Origin: Darksidea phi
Lineage: Eukaryota; Ascomycota; Dothideomycetes; Pleosporales; Lentitheciaceae
Reading direction: 5' to 3'
Assembly (NCBI GenBank): GCA_030770425.1
Contig: JASJFT010000242.1
Span: forward strand, 887-64,886
Length of the DNA stretch: 64,000 bases
The notes beneath the pieces were generated by a model. That model saw only the letters and a program-made list of their open reading frames with translations, was not told the origin of the DNA and searched no databases. The stretch's first letter is position 1. Every line of letters begins with the position of its first letter. Below are positions 11,376 to 22,529 of this stretch, in pieces. A program made the position numbers and the translations under genes.

Positions 11376-13602
11376 CCGACCCCGTAAGCAAAAGCCAGAG
11401 GTCTGTGTACCTCTTTCCAACAACCCCGCTGTAGAGGTCACATTCATCCACCAATTTCCAATACACTCGCTCGCTGTAGAAGCTAGCTGTAGTACTAACT
11501 CTCGGGCAGGGACTACGTATTGACACCCCATATGGGCTTTACCGAGTTTGTAAGCCAACTGTGGGGTTTCAACTTTTCTTGCATTTACTGAGATACTATA
11601 GTACTAGATGTCGCAGTAAACGAGCATCGTGAGTCGAGCAACCGCGCCCCTGTTACTGATTAATGTTGCAGAATGAAGATTCTAAACCAGAGGGTGTCAA
11701 GCTCGTGCTGATTCGGGAATGCAGAATTCCTATGCTTGAGCTCAATGTCGGCGAAGATCCTACCAAAGACATAAAATTAAACCTTGAGCTCACAGTCTGT
11801 ACGTAACATGCTCCTGTCACCCGCAGTTGTCGCCACAAGCGAGGCCTCGTATACGATGCGCCTCGCAACATCTTTCTCATAGCGAATCCTGTTGCCTCAA
11901 GACTCAACGTGTCGATATCCAAGGACCGGTGAATAGACCGGTGGTTTCCCAGATACACATTGCTCGTATTCATGCGCGGTCAGCCGAAGTTCTTACGCCG
12001 CCGACGCAAGCGAAATCCTCAGCCTAGTCAACAACGCCCCAAACAAATGAAGTTTGCTGCGTCCATTGGCTCTAGTGTTCCGGATTTTATGTTTCGGCCC
12101 CAACTCTAGGGTGTGGGACAAAAGCGTGCGTTGCAATGTGACTTCATGCATGCGAACGAATGAGTGAAATACCGCAGATGTAGATATCATGCGTTGATGC
12201 CCAAGCAGCTAGAAGGTCTCCGTGAATGCGCCTTGACTTCAAACACCGGTCAAGGTGGGGCGGCAGGATGGTGGAGGTGGCAGTCAGCTCGGGATACCGA
12301 ATGGGTCCGTCATGCCGACCTGGACTTCGCTCGCACTGCACCTAGTGGGCTGCAGTCTTTGAGGGTTGTCTTCTCTGTGGAAACAACGATGCGAAAGCGA
12401 GGTGTCCATCATGTCTCAATAATCCAAACGACGTGCTCAACGGCTTCTGCTAGGAGATTTTCACATAGGGCTGCAGACAAGGTCGCTCTGAGGAAAGTTA
12501 GCCTTGAAGTTAGAGCGGGAAAAAAGGCGTGCAAAGTCGCCTAATTGTGATATAAGCACCTGGGTTGCAGATTCAATATTTTGATGCAGCAAGGACGTTC
12601 TTGGTAGTGAAGCTGACGACGCATTATCACCTCGGGCAGTCATAACGATCGACAATGAGCATGACCGTGCCTATGCGCGTCGTCAGGGCTATCAGTACGA
12701 GGAGTTTTCATAGATGGAAAGAGAGCTTTGTTTGACCGGAGATAGGTTTTGCGGTTGTAAGATGAACGGAGTTCAATTATCCTTCCTTACTCTGCCGTCG
12801 CCCAAGCGAACTTTCACCGGAAGATGGCTGATAACGCCCAAGCATGCACCGTTCTTCAAGGACGTGTGTTCGACGCTAATGTTCATGCCTTGCCGCTGAC
12901 GAGGTTTCAATGGCATTTCGCATGCGTAGACCGCATCGACAGTATGTGGGCGTCGACGAGAACGGTATTGATTACCGTCATGTTCTTGCGGAGTGATTTG
13001 CGATATTCGATGCGAGACTTGAAGCCCGAAGTCCTACAGGTCAATGTTCCCCTATGCAGCACGGAAACGCCGATGTGTCAGAGGTACGAGTGTTGTGCGG
13101 CACGCCGCCTTTCGTAGAGAAATAGTCTGCCTTGTTGTGTCTAGTGGGGTGTATGATGGCGGTGCGGCATAGAGTGAGCGCCTGCTTATGCGGTTTTCGA
13201 GATGCTTGTTGTGCACCGGTGAGCGTGCTAGTAGCGGTGCATGTTCGTGCTGTCGAGAACGCCCTTACCTGTGATGCCAAGGATTCATAGGTCAAGGCCC
13301 CAGTTGAGCATCTAATGAAAGCGACATGCTTACGGCACATTGGTGGAGGTGAAGGTCCGGCTAGTGTCCAAAAAGACCCCTCCATAGAATCAACCTTGTC
13401 GACGGTGCATAGCCTGACAGCTTTGCCTTCGCGCGGCAGTAGAGTCGTAATAACAAGTAGTCATTGGCCGGCTTGTTGTAGAGTGGTCTCTTACTACTCG
13501 CGGGCCGGTATCACGCTCGCAAGCAAGGTGCGCGACCCCTATGCCGTAGGCTTCCTCGCGTTCTACGCTGTGCCAAATCCAGTCGTCCAAAACGTTGCTG
13601 TT
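11376..13602. other. Gene-poor stretch with one possible orphan exon
   Basis: About 2.2 kb without a gene I can support. At 11672-11798 there is a short open stretch with good amino-acid texture (VKLVLIRECRIPMLEL and on), bounded by an acceptor-like 'tgttgcag' and a donor-like 'gtacgt', but no partner exons can be joined in phase. Other open frames here have the random texture of shadow ORFs. Confidence 0.3.
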
Positions 13603-13934
13603 ATGGAAGCCATTCGAAGAAGACTGTCGTGGGGCATTGTAGTTGTTTTTGTCTTTGGTAAGTCTAACTTGTTCTGAGGAGGTGGACTCGGCACGGCGAT
13701 ACACTTGCTAAGCCCACGTTGCTTTTAGGATTAGGAGTCATGGCTGCACCGACGGAACAGTCAACCTCAATCACAACATCGATAGGCGACGTCTCAAGTC
13801 TCCTCGCCATGGTCATTGGGTTGCCGGCGGCTGCAGTCGCTGTCGTTACGCTGATCAACCATATGAAGTATGGCCGTCGAGCCTTGAATGGTGCGTGGAA
13901 AGCTTCTTGGATCGTGAAAGTTGGTAATAGGTAG
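13603..13934 (+). CDS. Small membrane protein with SIGD...VIGLPAA motif (predicted, two exons)
   Basis: Exons 13603-13657 and 13729-13934 (71-bp intron, gtaagt donor, ttttag acceptor, phase 1) give 86 residues. Residues 1-25 form a basic start plus hydrophobic run ending in MAAP, like a signal peptide or signal anchor. A second hydrophobic segment (about residues 38-60) contains SIGDVSSLLAMVIGLPAA followed by a basic patch (MKYGRR). The same signature occurs in the unlinked predicted gene at 25656-26317. I do not recognise a named family. A further splice from the donor-like 'gtgcgtgg' near 13893 could give a different, longer C-terminus. The model rests on splice logic and on the paralogue. 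Confidence 0.45.
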
Positions 13935-15230
13935 CTTTGATGCCTCCGACCGTGATGAATATTCTCATGGCCAAGGACGAGGGTTTTGGCCCGCGGCCAA
14001 GGGTCGGTGTTGGCAGCTGACGAGCATACTGTCGCCTAGATGCTGCTTCGGCTGGGCTGGGCGCTTTGTGAAAGCCTAGAAACCTCCCATACACGTTGCT
14101 GACCTACGAAAGCGCGTCGGGCAGAAGCCCAGAGAGGTCGAAACGGCGGCCGAAGGATATTAAGAGGGTCTGGTACGGAAGCAGCTGAGTCTCTACTAGC
14201 AGGTACGTCAGCTGATGATTGTTTGACAAGAAAGTAAGATTAACCGTACGGAAGGGAACGACGAGTATGGCATAACACTTACGTCTTTGAGTGATAGCAT
14301 TGCGGGTGGAGCTATTTGGGCACCGGATCGTGCATACCATCCATCGTGGCGGGTGTAGGAAAAATGAAAGCTTTGTTCGTGACTACGCCGGTTGATGGAG
14401 TGCGAATCCTGTCAAAGGTTGTTAACTCGTGTATGGGGTTCGCTTATGTTGGACGATTGAGTCTGGGAGACAATGAGGGTCGGGAGAGGAATGGCTGAGA
14501 TATATGATGAAATGCGGCGATAAAGTGTGAGGGATCTTCCTACCAGAATAAAACATATGTGCAGTGCTATAGTACTCACCGATATTCAGTCCACACCAAA
14601 ATAGCGAGGGTAGAGCTTCCAAGAAGGACGCGAGGTTACAGGCAAGAGAGGGCGGGAGCAGTGGATAACATAGGGCGCAGAGCCCTATAAGCCCTCCCAC
14701 CTCATGCCATCCGTGCCCTCGTCCCCGTCCCTTCCGCGCTTCTCACGCCCCCCAGCTGAGGCTGCAAGACCTAGGCTGAACCAGATCGTCGGAATCTGTA
14801 CATCTCCTGTCCATGTCTCCTGTCCATGGCACAAGCACCACGTATCCGTCACCACTAAGGGCTCACCTCTTCTCCGGATCGCCCAGTCAGCGCCCGCGCC
14901 ATTCACTAGCCAAGGGCCTCCGCGCCATGGAAAGGGCGCGCGATCGTGTCATGCACGGTAGCATCTGAAGGTCACCGCACGAATCAATGTCTTCTAAATC
15001 CAGGAATACGCATATACTTTGGAGCACGGCTTAATTGCCCTATACGGTCAGCTGGACCGTTCGGTTGGATGCCCGTCATGTCAGAGGACATGCCTCATTA
15101 TCCTTATTGACAATTGGTTACATGCATGTGCCATGCCGTGGGCTCAAGCTTTTACATCATGTCTCACCGGATGTTGGTCCAAAATCACGTTTCGGAGGCG
15201 GTGGGGCTGCATATCCCTGTTACCGCCCAA

Positions 15231-15326
15231 GGCATCCCCATTACCTGCATCCCCCGGTTACCTGCATCCCCCGGTTACCTGCATCCCCCGTTATCTGCAT
15301 CCCCCCTCCGTTACCAGTATCCCCGA
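15231..15326 (+). repeat. Tandem repeat, 17-bp unit
   Basis: About five head-to-tail units of TTACCTGCATCCCCCGG beginning at 15241, 15258, 15275, 15291 and 15311. The later units are progressively altered (TTATCTGCAT..., TTACCAGTAT...). A fragment CGCCCAAGGCATCC flanks the array on both sides (15224 and 15381). There are no unique spacers, so it is a minisatellite rather than CRISPR. Confidence 0.85.
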
Positions 15327-15963
15327 CCAGCAGGTGGGTGTCGCCTGGCCCGGTGGCCGAAGCGATGGCCTCATTATCAGCCGCCCAAGGCATCCACCAT
15401 CGAACACAATCTTGCCACGTCTGGCGGACCGCTCCCGTAATCATCAAACCAGCTGTTGCTAAGAGGGGCGTGGCTTGAGAATGCGAGTGCGCCGGTGCGC
15501 TGCCATGCCCAAATCTCTAGAAATCCAGTCTTGTTTCTGCTCCAATTACAGATACACCGAGCGTAGCAGAGCGAATGCCTTTCTTAGGTTCCTCGCGTAG
15601 ATCGTCTGCCACCTCATGCCGGGCAAAGCGAGCAGAGCCAGGCACGGCAAGTAAGGCCAGCGTAAGCTAATTCCATGCCCAAGACGTATAACTATTCGGT
15701 GTCCTTGAAAAGGATACTCCGGTCACGGTGCGCCAGCCCCCACTATAACGCTAATGAGCCACGATAGTCTGTATCGCCGAAGTTGTGCAAGGCGCAGATC
15801 GATTTTCAGTATACACGACATGCTATAGAGGTGATCGTGAACTTGAATGCGCTGTGGTTCGCAAGTAAGTTGAAGCGTCGCGCAAAAGCCCGCCCACCTC
15901 GTCCGTAAGTGATTAAATGGAAAGGTGATTAAGAACTCGTGGGAGGAGGCGGGCATCTTGGCA

Positions 15964-16093
15964 ATAAGGTTACTCGCAAGGCTGAGGAAAACGGGTACTG
16001 AAGAGGAAAACGGGTAATGAAGGTTATCTCGCGAGGCCGAGGACATATGGTAACGAGAGTTATTTCCTAATGCTGAAGAAATCCTGTAATGAG
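15964..16093 (+). repeat. Degenerate tandem repeat, about 36-40-bp unit
   Basis: Three diverged units can be aligned: 'aaggttactcgcaaggctga', 'aaggttatctcgcgaggccga' and 'agagttatttcctaatgctga', each followed by a 'gga/gaa...gtaatga'-like end. A short internal duplication (gaggaaaacgggta) sits in the first unit. Confidence 0.5.
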
Positions 16094-16430
16094 AAATGTA
16101 GCTCTGCGGAGGCTGTTCCGAAAGACACTTGGTTTCGACCAACATTTCGGATGTATGATGGCGACTAGGCCGAAGGGCGGTGTCTGCATCTGCCGACGGC
16201 CTGTGATCGCTTTGTGAGTTACACGTGGCGTCCTGACGCGTTCAATGTTGACCTGAATACACAATGAATAGCTATAGATACCAGCCAACCGCCGATCAGA
16301 AGTCAAGATCTATGTGTATTGCTACCACAACGATCCTGATGAAGGCGACTAGCGCAAGCCCAAATTAGCCCAGGATATACAAGTCGAACCCATCCCCACA
16401 CAGTTTGTTCAAAGGTATTGACTAGCTTCG

Positions 16431-17453
16431 TTACTCCGCCGTCGCATTCCACAGTCCTTTGAATCTCGCAGCACCCGCTACCAACCCAGAAACTCCCATC
16501 CACCCCAGATTCCACCCTGGAATGCCCCCACTGCTGCTACTGTAATGCAGCGCCATCGGCAGCCATGCGCTCGCAATAATGAAGTCCATCCACCACTTCG
16601 CATCCGCCTTCTTATCCTCCTCATCCTGATAGATCGCGACCTCCTTGCCGTCTTCCTGCAACTTCTTCCTTGCCTCCCTCCTCCGATTCTCCAGCTGTGC
16701 TTCGCGAGCTAGACGCAGGAAGTCGCAAGACACGCCGCTGAGCCAGAAGCGGTACGCCCAGAGGTATATCCTTGTGGTTGTAGGATCCCCTTTATTTATA
16801 CGCGCGATGAAGGTCGATGGAATAACTGCACAGTCCGCCAATACGCTGATATTCTCCAAACCTTGGTATGTGAAATAGCTGCTCGCCTGCAACAACGCAA
16901 TCCTGTGCAGCACCTTATCCGCCCCGGGTTTCGGGCCAGCTAGCAACGTTCTCAGCCACGCATACAGTGGCAAGCAACCCAGCAGACGTAGTGTGGTGCG
17001 GCATTTCGATAGAAGCGCGGCGAAAGCGGCGATGGGTGGGATGGCGGGGGCATCGGTCACGACTATTAGGGTCGCGGTCTGGGGCTTTATGATTGTGGAG
17101 CGGGCGCCGAGGAGGCGGCGGACGAGGTTGGGGAGAGAGGGCAGTTTGGGGTTCAGGTAGGCGAGGATATAGAGGATGTAGTTTGAGGTGGAGAGGAAGG
17201 CGGAGAGGCCGCCAGGTGTGGATATGAGTCTATGGCGTATGATTAGCTTTCCATTCTGACCTTAACTTCGATATCTATGCGCCCGCGGAGCTCGTAAAAC
17301 CTACTTGTTCAACCGCAGTATGAGGCGATCTAGCTGTTTGATGGCAGATAGCGCACTATTGGGTACGGACATAGCCTTTGAAGCTACGCCGTCAGACGCT
17401 TTGTCGGCGGTTTGCGGCGTTGGTGTCCCGGATTCTGCGTTGTCGTCGGCCAT
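16431..17453 (-). CDS. pex11: Peroxin-11 family protein (peroxisome division)
   Basis: Exons 17453-17305 and 17229-16431 (75-bp intron, phase 2) give 315 residues. PEX11 proteins bind the peroxisomal membrane, elongate it and recruit the division machinery. The fold is read from the LIL/ISTPGG start of the first amphipathic region, the LHRIALLQASSYFTYQG stretch, the NISVLADCAVIPS segment and a WLSGVSCDFLRLARE helix. These are followed by a charged Lys/Glu loop (about residues 225-260) and a hydrophobic C-terminus. The length is larger than yeast Pex11 (about 236) and fits the fungal PEX11C-like group; the exact subgroup is inferred. The N-terminal 40 residues are polar and Ala/Thr-rich. The ATG is the first in frame after the splice. 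Confidence 0.82.
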
Positions 17454-18182
17454 CTTTTAGTTCGTTAATAAGAAAGAAGAGAACAGACCGTGTTGAAAAT
17501 GTGTATCGCACACATGTGCTGATGGCGGGAAGCTTTGGGTGTAGATCACGGCGTTGTCCCGAGGTCCCTCGGCATGAACACGCGAGTCGGGTGATTGGTA
17601 GAGGGGTGGAATTGCGAGTCAAGAATGCGGGGATATTTAAGATTTTAGGGGCAGTGATTGGCTATACGCGTGTAAATTTCGATTAAACCTCTGTCGCCCT
17701 TCAACTGTCCAAAGAACCTCACCCTGAGAGCAGAGTCTGATTTTTAAACGTGTCGTCTATAGCTATGAATTTGGTTCGGAATACGGATGGTTACGAAGAG
17801 GCGCCTCGGAGACAGTCTGGTATTGCAACAAATGCGGGGATGGTCCTATGCAAGACTGCGCAAGCTGCGATCATGAGGATAGTTGTTGTAGGATGGAGTC
17901 AACTTGAATGACTACATTGACAATAACTGTAGCCACGATTCCACATCCGCTTGCTCATCACGGCTACAGGATGTCGAAGCTGTTTGATGCCCAATCACCA
18001 CCGCGTGAACAATGTCTAAGACACCAGTTGATCACTTCAAGTGTCCGCTCGAGTGACTACAGAGCCCGCAACAAAGACCTCAAGCATCCGCATGAGTGAC
18101 TGCAAAGCCCGCAACAAAGAACATAAATCTTCTATGAGCTACTCTTACTTATTTATGCCCATACCCCACCCCAATATCCACG
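17454..18182. other. Divergent intergenic region, PEX11 (-) / hypothetical (+)
   Basis: 729 bp serving as the promoter region of two divergent genes. It contains the 43-bp direct repeat listed separately. No coding exon recognised. Confidence 0.4.
18036..18122 (+). repeat. 43-bp direct repeat upstream of hypothetical gene
   Basis: Two adjacent copies with a 43-bp period: 'gagtgactacagagcccgca' at 18051 and 'gagtgactgcaaagcccgca' at 18094. The preceding 'cttcaagtgtccgc' and 'cctcaagcatccgc' also match. The second copy ends about 60 bp before the start codon at 18183, so it is in promoter position. Confidence 0.75.
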
Positions 18183-18869
18183 ATGTACAAAAACCAAACT
18201 GAGCCTCGCAATTCCCCCTCGGACACAACTAAACGAGCGATGTCTGCACCGATTGTTGCAAAGAACGAAAGAGCCGGGAAGAATGGTAGCTCCCCGGTCG
18301 AACCTCTACCTATCCCGGAAACAGTCGCAGCATTTCGTAAAGAAACCGACACGTACACTATCGGTCGTGCGTGCAGCGAGCTGCTGTATTCGATTCGATC
18401 TCTGGTAGCAAGCCACCTCGACCACCACGCAGAGTTCCAGAACACGCCCAAACATGCCTCCATTTCCACCACAGAGTTCACAACTGCTGTAGACAAGACT
18501 CTCCGTTCTTTCCGCCTACGCGATGGATGTGCCGAAAGGTTTCCCGACCCGCTCGTCGCCGAGCGAAAGGATCGGCGTCCGCGTCGAAAGTACCTTGCGC
18601 AGTACATCTCCCTCTTGGAAGAGAGCTTCAAAAACGCTGTGCGCGCGGAGCTGGGCGGATTGATGGGCAAGTGGACTGAGGAACAAAATGAAAAATTCAA
18701 CAAAGGTGTTGATAGAGGGCTGACTGGGATCGCGTGGTCGAGGTATCCAGTCATGAATGTTTGCTTAGAGGCGGGAACGTCTGACTGGGCGGTTTGGTTG
18801 AAAGTACGGTGTGAGGAGGTGAACCTGTTGGAGTCAAAAGCTGGAAGGAGGGTGTTTGACGACTTGTAG
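18183..18869 (+). CDS. Hypothetical protein, 228 residues
   Basis: Single uninterrupted frame beginning at the first ATG and ending in FDDL. I do not recognise a family. The first ~40 residues are polar and probably disordered. From about residue 45 the sequence looks helical (PETVAAFRKE, CSELLYSIRSLVASHL), followed by a basic patch (ERKDRRPRRK, about 127-136) and another helix-like stretch (YLAQYISLLEESFKNAV). The C-terminal part has a WLKVRCEEVNLLESKAGRR run. There is no signal peptide or membrane segment, so it is presumably nuclear or cytosolic. Codon texture and length make it more than a chance frame, but the reverse strand is also open for 201 codons (18149-18754), so coding status is not certain. 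Confidence 0.6.
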   Translation: MYKNQTEPRNSPSDTTKRAMSAPIVAKNERAGKNGSSPVEPLPIPETVAAFRKETDTYTIGRACSELLYSIRSLVASHLDHHAEFQNTPKHASISTTEFTTAVDKTLRSFRLRDGCAERFPDPLVAERKDRRPRRKYLAQYISLLEESFKNAVRAELGGLMGKWTEEQNEKFNKGVDRGLTGIAWSRYPVMNVCLEAGTSDWAVWLKVRCEEVNLLESKAGRRVFDDL

Positions 18870-19328
18870 AGAAGTTATGACTACATAGTGTCCGCGAAAA
18901 CCGCAGCCATCCAGACTAGAGAGTAAGAATATCTAATTAGCCATTCTAAACTGAAGATAAACAATAGGACTTAATCAGAACTAGTAGAAGACCCGAGAGA
19001 GCAAACCACTTTCCGAACTTGAAATATTGTGAGCAGTGTTCGCCGATCATATAAGATCTATTCCATATCCGGACTGATCATGTCCCGCCTTTAGCGGTCT
19101 ATTGAAATGGCGGCTTTGATGTTTGTGTTTGTGTGAAGAGGGGTTGGTAGGTGAGAACAACGGTTCTCGACCAGGGTCCGTTGCCAAGAGGTCCGCTGCG
19201 CGTTGAAACACTGCTGAGCATTCGAAACCTCGACCTCACCCTCCATCCCCGCCGCGCAAGTTATAATAGGGGCAGACTTCTTCTTTGGACATTATTCCTA
19301 CCTCCTTTCCACTCCGCGCACAGGGAAC
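18870..19328. other. Intergenic region upstream of coronin gene
   Basis: 459 bp holding the 3' flank of the hypothetical gene and the coronin promoter. A pyrimidine-rich stretch (19275-19315, 'cttcttctttgg...cctcctttcc') precedes the start codon, typical of fungal transcription-start regions. Confidence 0.4.
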
Positions 19329-21464
19329 ATGGCCGGCCGCTTCGTCAGAGCTTCCAAGTACCGTGAGTAGTGCCATGCGAGCACCTCAGCTGCTGACTGC
19401 TAACTTCTACAACCAGGCCACGTCTACGGACAAGGTGCGAAGAAGGTAGGCGTCGCCGTGGCTGTTTTGTATGCGCAGCGCTTGCGCTGATATCCATTGC
19501 TCAGGAACAAAGTTACGACAACCTGCGCATTTCGAAGAACGCATGGGACACCAATCTGGTCAAGGCGAACCCGGAATATCTTTCAGTCAATTGGGAAGCT
19601 AGCGGCGGAGGCGCCTTTGCTGTTATCCCCATCAACGAGAAGGGCCGCGTCCCGGAGCAAATACCCCTCTTTCGCGGCCACACGGCTGCCGTCCTTGACA
19701 CCGACTGGTATGCACAAAGAAGGATAGCGAGGGGCCGTGTTAACTGGGCTGCAGGTCGCCGTTCAATGATTCGCTGATTGCATCCGCATCCGACGATGGC
19801 AAGGTCTTTGTCTGGAAGGTGCCAGAGGGCTTCAGCCTCCACACAGACGCCGAGGAGCCCGCCGACGTCTCTCCTGTGCTCAAGCTGGGCGGACACCTAA
19901 GGAAAGTCGGACATGTCCTCTTCAACCCCGCCGCCGATTCCGTCCTCGCTAGCTCATCCGGCGACTATACTGTGAAGCTGTGGGACGTCGAAGCTGGTCA
20001 GGCCAAGCTCACCCTCAAGCACAAGGACATTGTCCAGTCGCTCTCATGGAGCCACGACGGCTCCCAGCTCGTCACCACCAGTCGCGACAAGAAGCTTCGC
20101 GTGTGGGATGTGCGCCAGGAAGCACCCGCGATAGAAGTGCCGGGCCACCCAGGAGCGAAGAACAGCCGCGCTGTTTGGCTAGGCGAGCACGATCGCATTG
20201 CCACCACCGGCTTCTCGCGCATGAGCGACCGTCAATTGGCCCTGTGGGACTCACGCAAGCCAGGCGAGCCCATCGGAGGCTTCATGATTCTGGACTCCAT
20301 CTCCGGTGTCTGCATGCCCTTCTGGGACGACGGTACGCAATGCTTGTATCTCGCTGGAAAGGGCGACGGCAACATACGCTACTACGAATACGAAAACGAC
20401 AAGTTCGAATACCTGTCCGAATACAAGTCTGCCGATCCCCAGCGCGGTGTCGCCTTTCTGCCCAAGCGCGGCATCAACCTACATGAGAACGAGGTCCTCC
20501 GCTGCTTCAAGACGGTCAACGACAGTTATGTCCAGCCCGTCTCCTTCATTGTTCCTCGTCGCGCCGAAGTATGTGTTTTCCGCTGAATCCATTCAAGCTG
20601 GGACTTTGCTGACCATCTCCAGATGTTCCAAAGCGATATCTACCCACCCACGAATGGCCTCAAGCCAGGCGTGTCTGCCGCTGAATGGTTCAGCGGTAAG
20701 ACCGCGCCTCCTCCGAAGATTTCACTCGAGAGTGTCTACGAGGGTGAAGGCCCGAAGGAGGTGCCGGCAGAGTACAAGGCACCGAAGCCATCCACGCCTA
20801 CGGTCACCGAACCCCCGAAGGCCGCTCCAGCCCCAGCGGCGGCGTCCCCTCCAGAACCGGTTGCTGCGCGTGGACCTGTCCCTACTATGAATGATAACAA
20901 GGCATCGCTCGCCTCCCAAGCCAACAAGTTCGCCGACAAGGACGGTGAGTCCTCGGAGGATGAGACTAGCAGTTTTGAGGAGGTGCCGAAGCCTGTCGAA
21001 CGTCCAACTGTCGCAGCTGCGAGACAGGAGGAGAAGACGCGCTCTCCAGTTATGACCAAGGAACCGGAGCCTCGGAAGCCTTCTCCAGAACCGACTCCAG
21101 CGCCTGCACGAACGACACCCTCCGAGCCTACGCCATCTACATCGGCTCCGGCTTCAGGCCCTGCCCCCACCGCATCTGGCGCCGCGGCTGGACTTAAAGA
21201 CTACCTTGCCGACATCAAGTCCACCCTTCTTGAACAGAAGGAGACACTCCGAAGCCAGAACCAGGTATGTACTGACAATCGTCCTGGCAGGTTTGACAGC
21301 AATAGCTAACATCGCAGGTCATGTCCGACCAATCCGACCAGATTGCCCTCCTCATGCGGGAAGTTAGCCAGCTGAAAATGAAGCTCGGCCAACAGGGCTC
21401 CGACCGCGAGAAGGATGAGCGCATCCGAGAGTTGGAGCTTGAGCTCGAAGAAGCGAGGTCTTGA
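19329..21464 (+). CDS. crn1: Coronin (WD40 actin-binding protein)
   Basis: Six exons (19329-19362, 19417-19445, 19505-19707, 19755-20568, 20623-21264, 21318-21464) join in phase to give 622 residues. Coronin bundles F-actin and regulates Arp2/3 at cortical actin patches. The N-terminus MAGRFVRASKYRHVYGQ and the following YDNLRISKNAWDTN are the family signature. WD40 repeats follow (GHTAAVLDTDW, SASDDGKVFVWKV, SSSGDYTVKLWDVE, TTSRDKKLRVWDV), making a seven-blade propeller to about residue 400. A Pro/Ala/Glu-rich unique region lies between about 420 and 560. The last ~45 residues are a coiled coil for trimerisation (QIALLMREVSQLKMKL...LELELEEA). Two tiny 5' exons of 34 and 29 nt are required to give the conserved start. 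All introns are 47-59 bp. Confidence 0.93.
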
Positions 21465-22529
21465 TCGAAAGCTCAGGATGCTATGTAAGTTGACAGCCTT
21501 GTAGTCGGGTAGAAGCACGTGCCATGCCGAATTTGAAGCAAATGCGATGGACGGGCGTTCGACTTCGAAGACACCAGGAAGCGCGATACAGGATTGAGCG
21601 TTATACTCTTCAGTTCCGTGAACGTGGAAGGGCGGGTATGTGTGCATTGGACCATGCGTTTGATAGCGTTTGGAGTGCTATGGTGTTGGTTTGGCTATGA
21701 GCGACTTGTGCATAAAATCGATATCATTTCCTCGAGCCGAGCCTTTTTTACGTTACCGCCGCGGAAGACTTCATTTCAAAGTTGGAAGCGCTCCGGCACT
21801 CACAACGAGCAGCTTGAAAACACGCTACGGCCATAGCGTCGGCATGGATGTGCGGAGATGGATGCAATTTTGCGTAGACAATATGGGCATCTCAGAATAG
21901 TAACATTTCTAAATTTCCGGTTCCTGCGCTAACCGGTACGGTTGACGAGCCGCGCATCTCAATCTGCGGGCACCAGAACTTTGGCTTTTGGGTCTGCATC
22001 CCAACCTCAGATCCAATCTAGACTTGTCATACCCTCGAACATCTTACTACCGTGATGAGTAATTTTCACCGATGTCCCGAGGGATGTCCGCGGATTTATT
22101 ATTCTAGACCTGAGTTCGCATCGTCGCTTATAGGAGGCGTAGGAGGCGTAGGAGGGTTAAGATGACTGCCCCTTAATGTTTACGAAGAGCGAATTAGGCA
22201 AGTCGCTGAATCCTTCGCGTAGCACCGAGAGGCTAAGGAGTCGGCCAACACTATCCAAGTGGGTCTGATGGAAGCGCCTGGTGCTTGAATCTACTCGGGT
22301 CTGAGGGGCCGGTAAATCTGACTACGTACCCGCTGTCCGTATAAAGAGAGGTTCGTGCCCAGAGGCGGTACCTCTTTTCTTCACCATCAACAGTCAGTCG
22401 TTACACGTACTTAATATTTAACTTAATTTTACAGTCTTTTGCTGTAGCCACTCGTTCCATCCTCACCATACACTACATCTTACTACACTTTCCCAACCAC
22501 CCAACCTCCAAAAACCCCAAACTACAATC
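21465..22529. other. Intergenic region between coronin and GPI-type protein gene
   Basis: 1,065 bp without a supportable gene. It contains a short tandem 'taggaggcg' repeat near 22133-22156, and in its last 200 bp the promoter of the surface protein gene. Confidence 0.4.
22340..22345 (+). promoter_or_regulatory. TATA box of GPI-type surface protein gene
   Basis: TATAAA followed by GAGAGG, 190 bp before the ATG at 22530. A pyrimidine-rich start-like stretch ('cctcttttcttcaccatca') lies about 30 bp downstream, the spacing expected for a TATA-driven start. Confidence 0.55.

Larger units (their letters stand above)
13935..16430. other. Gene-poor stretch between small membrane protein and PEX11
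   Basis: 2.5 kb with two tandem-repeat patches (listed separately) and no supportable gene. Long overlapping frames at 15019-15478 are a by-product of the 17-bp repeat and have no family features. Confidence 0.4.

Noticed and set aside
15231..15326. CRISPR-like array
   Set aside because: Repeat units abut directly without unique spacers, and the genome is eukaryotic.
15019..15478. Two 147-codon frames with repeated Pro/His/Leu blocks
   Set aside because: The repeated residues are created by the 17-bp minisatellite being read in different frames.
18149..18754. 201-codon minus-strand frame opposite the hypothetical gene
   Set aside because: Ser/Arg-rich antisense shadow; the plus frame has the better start context and protein texture.
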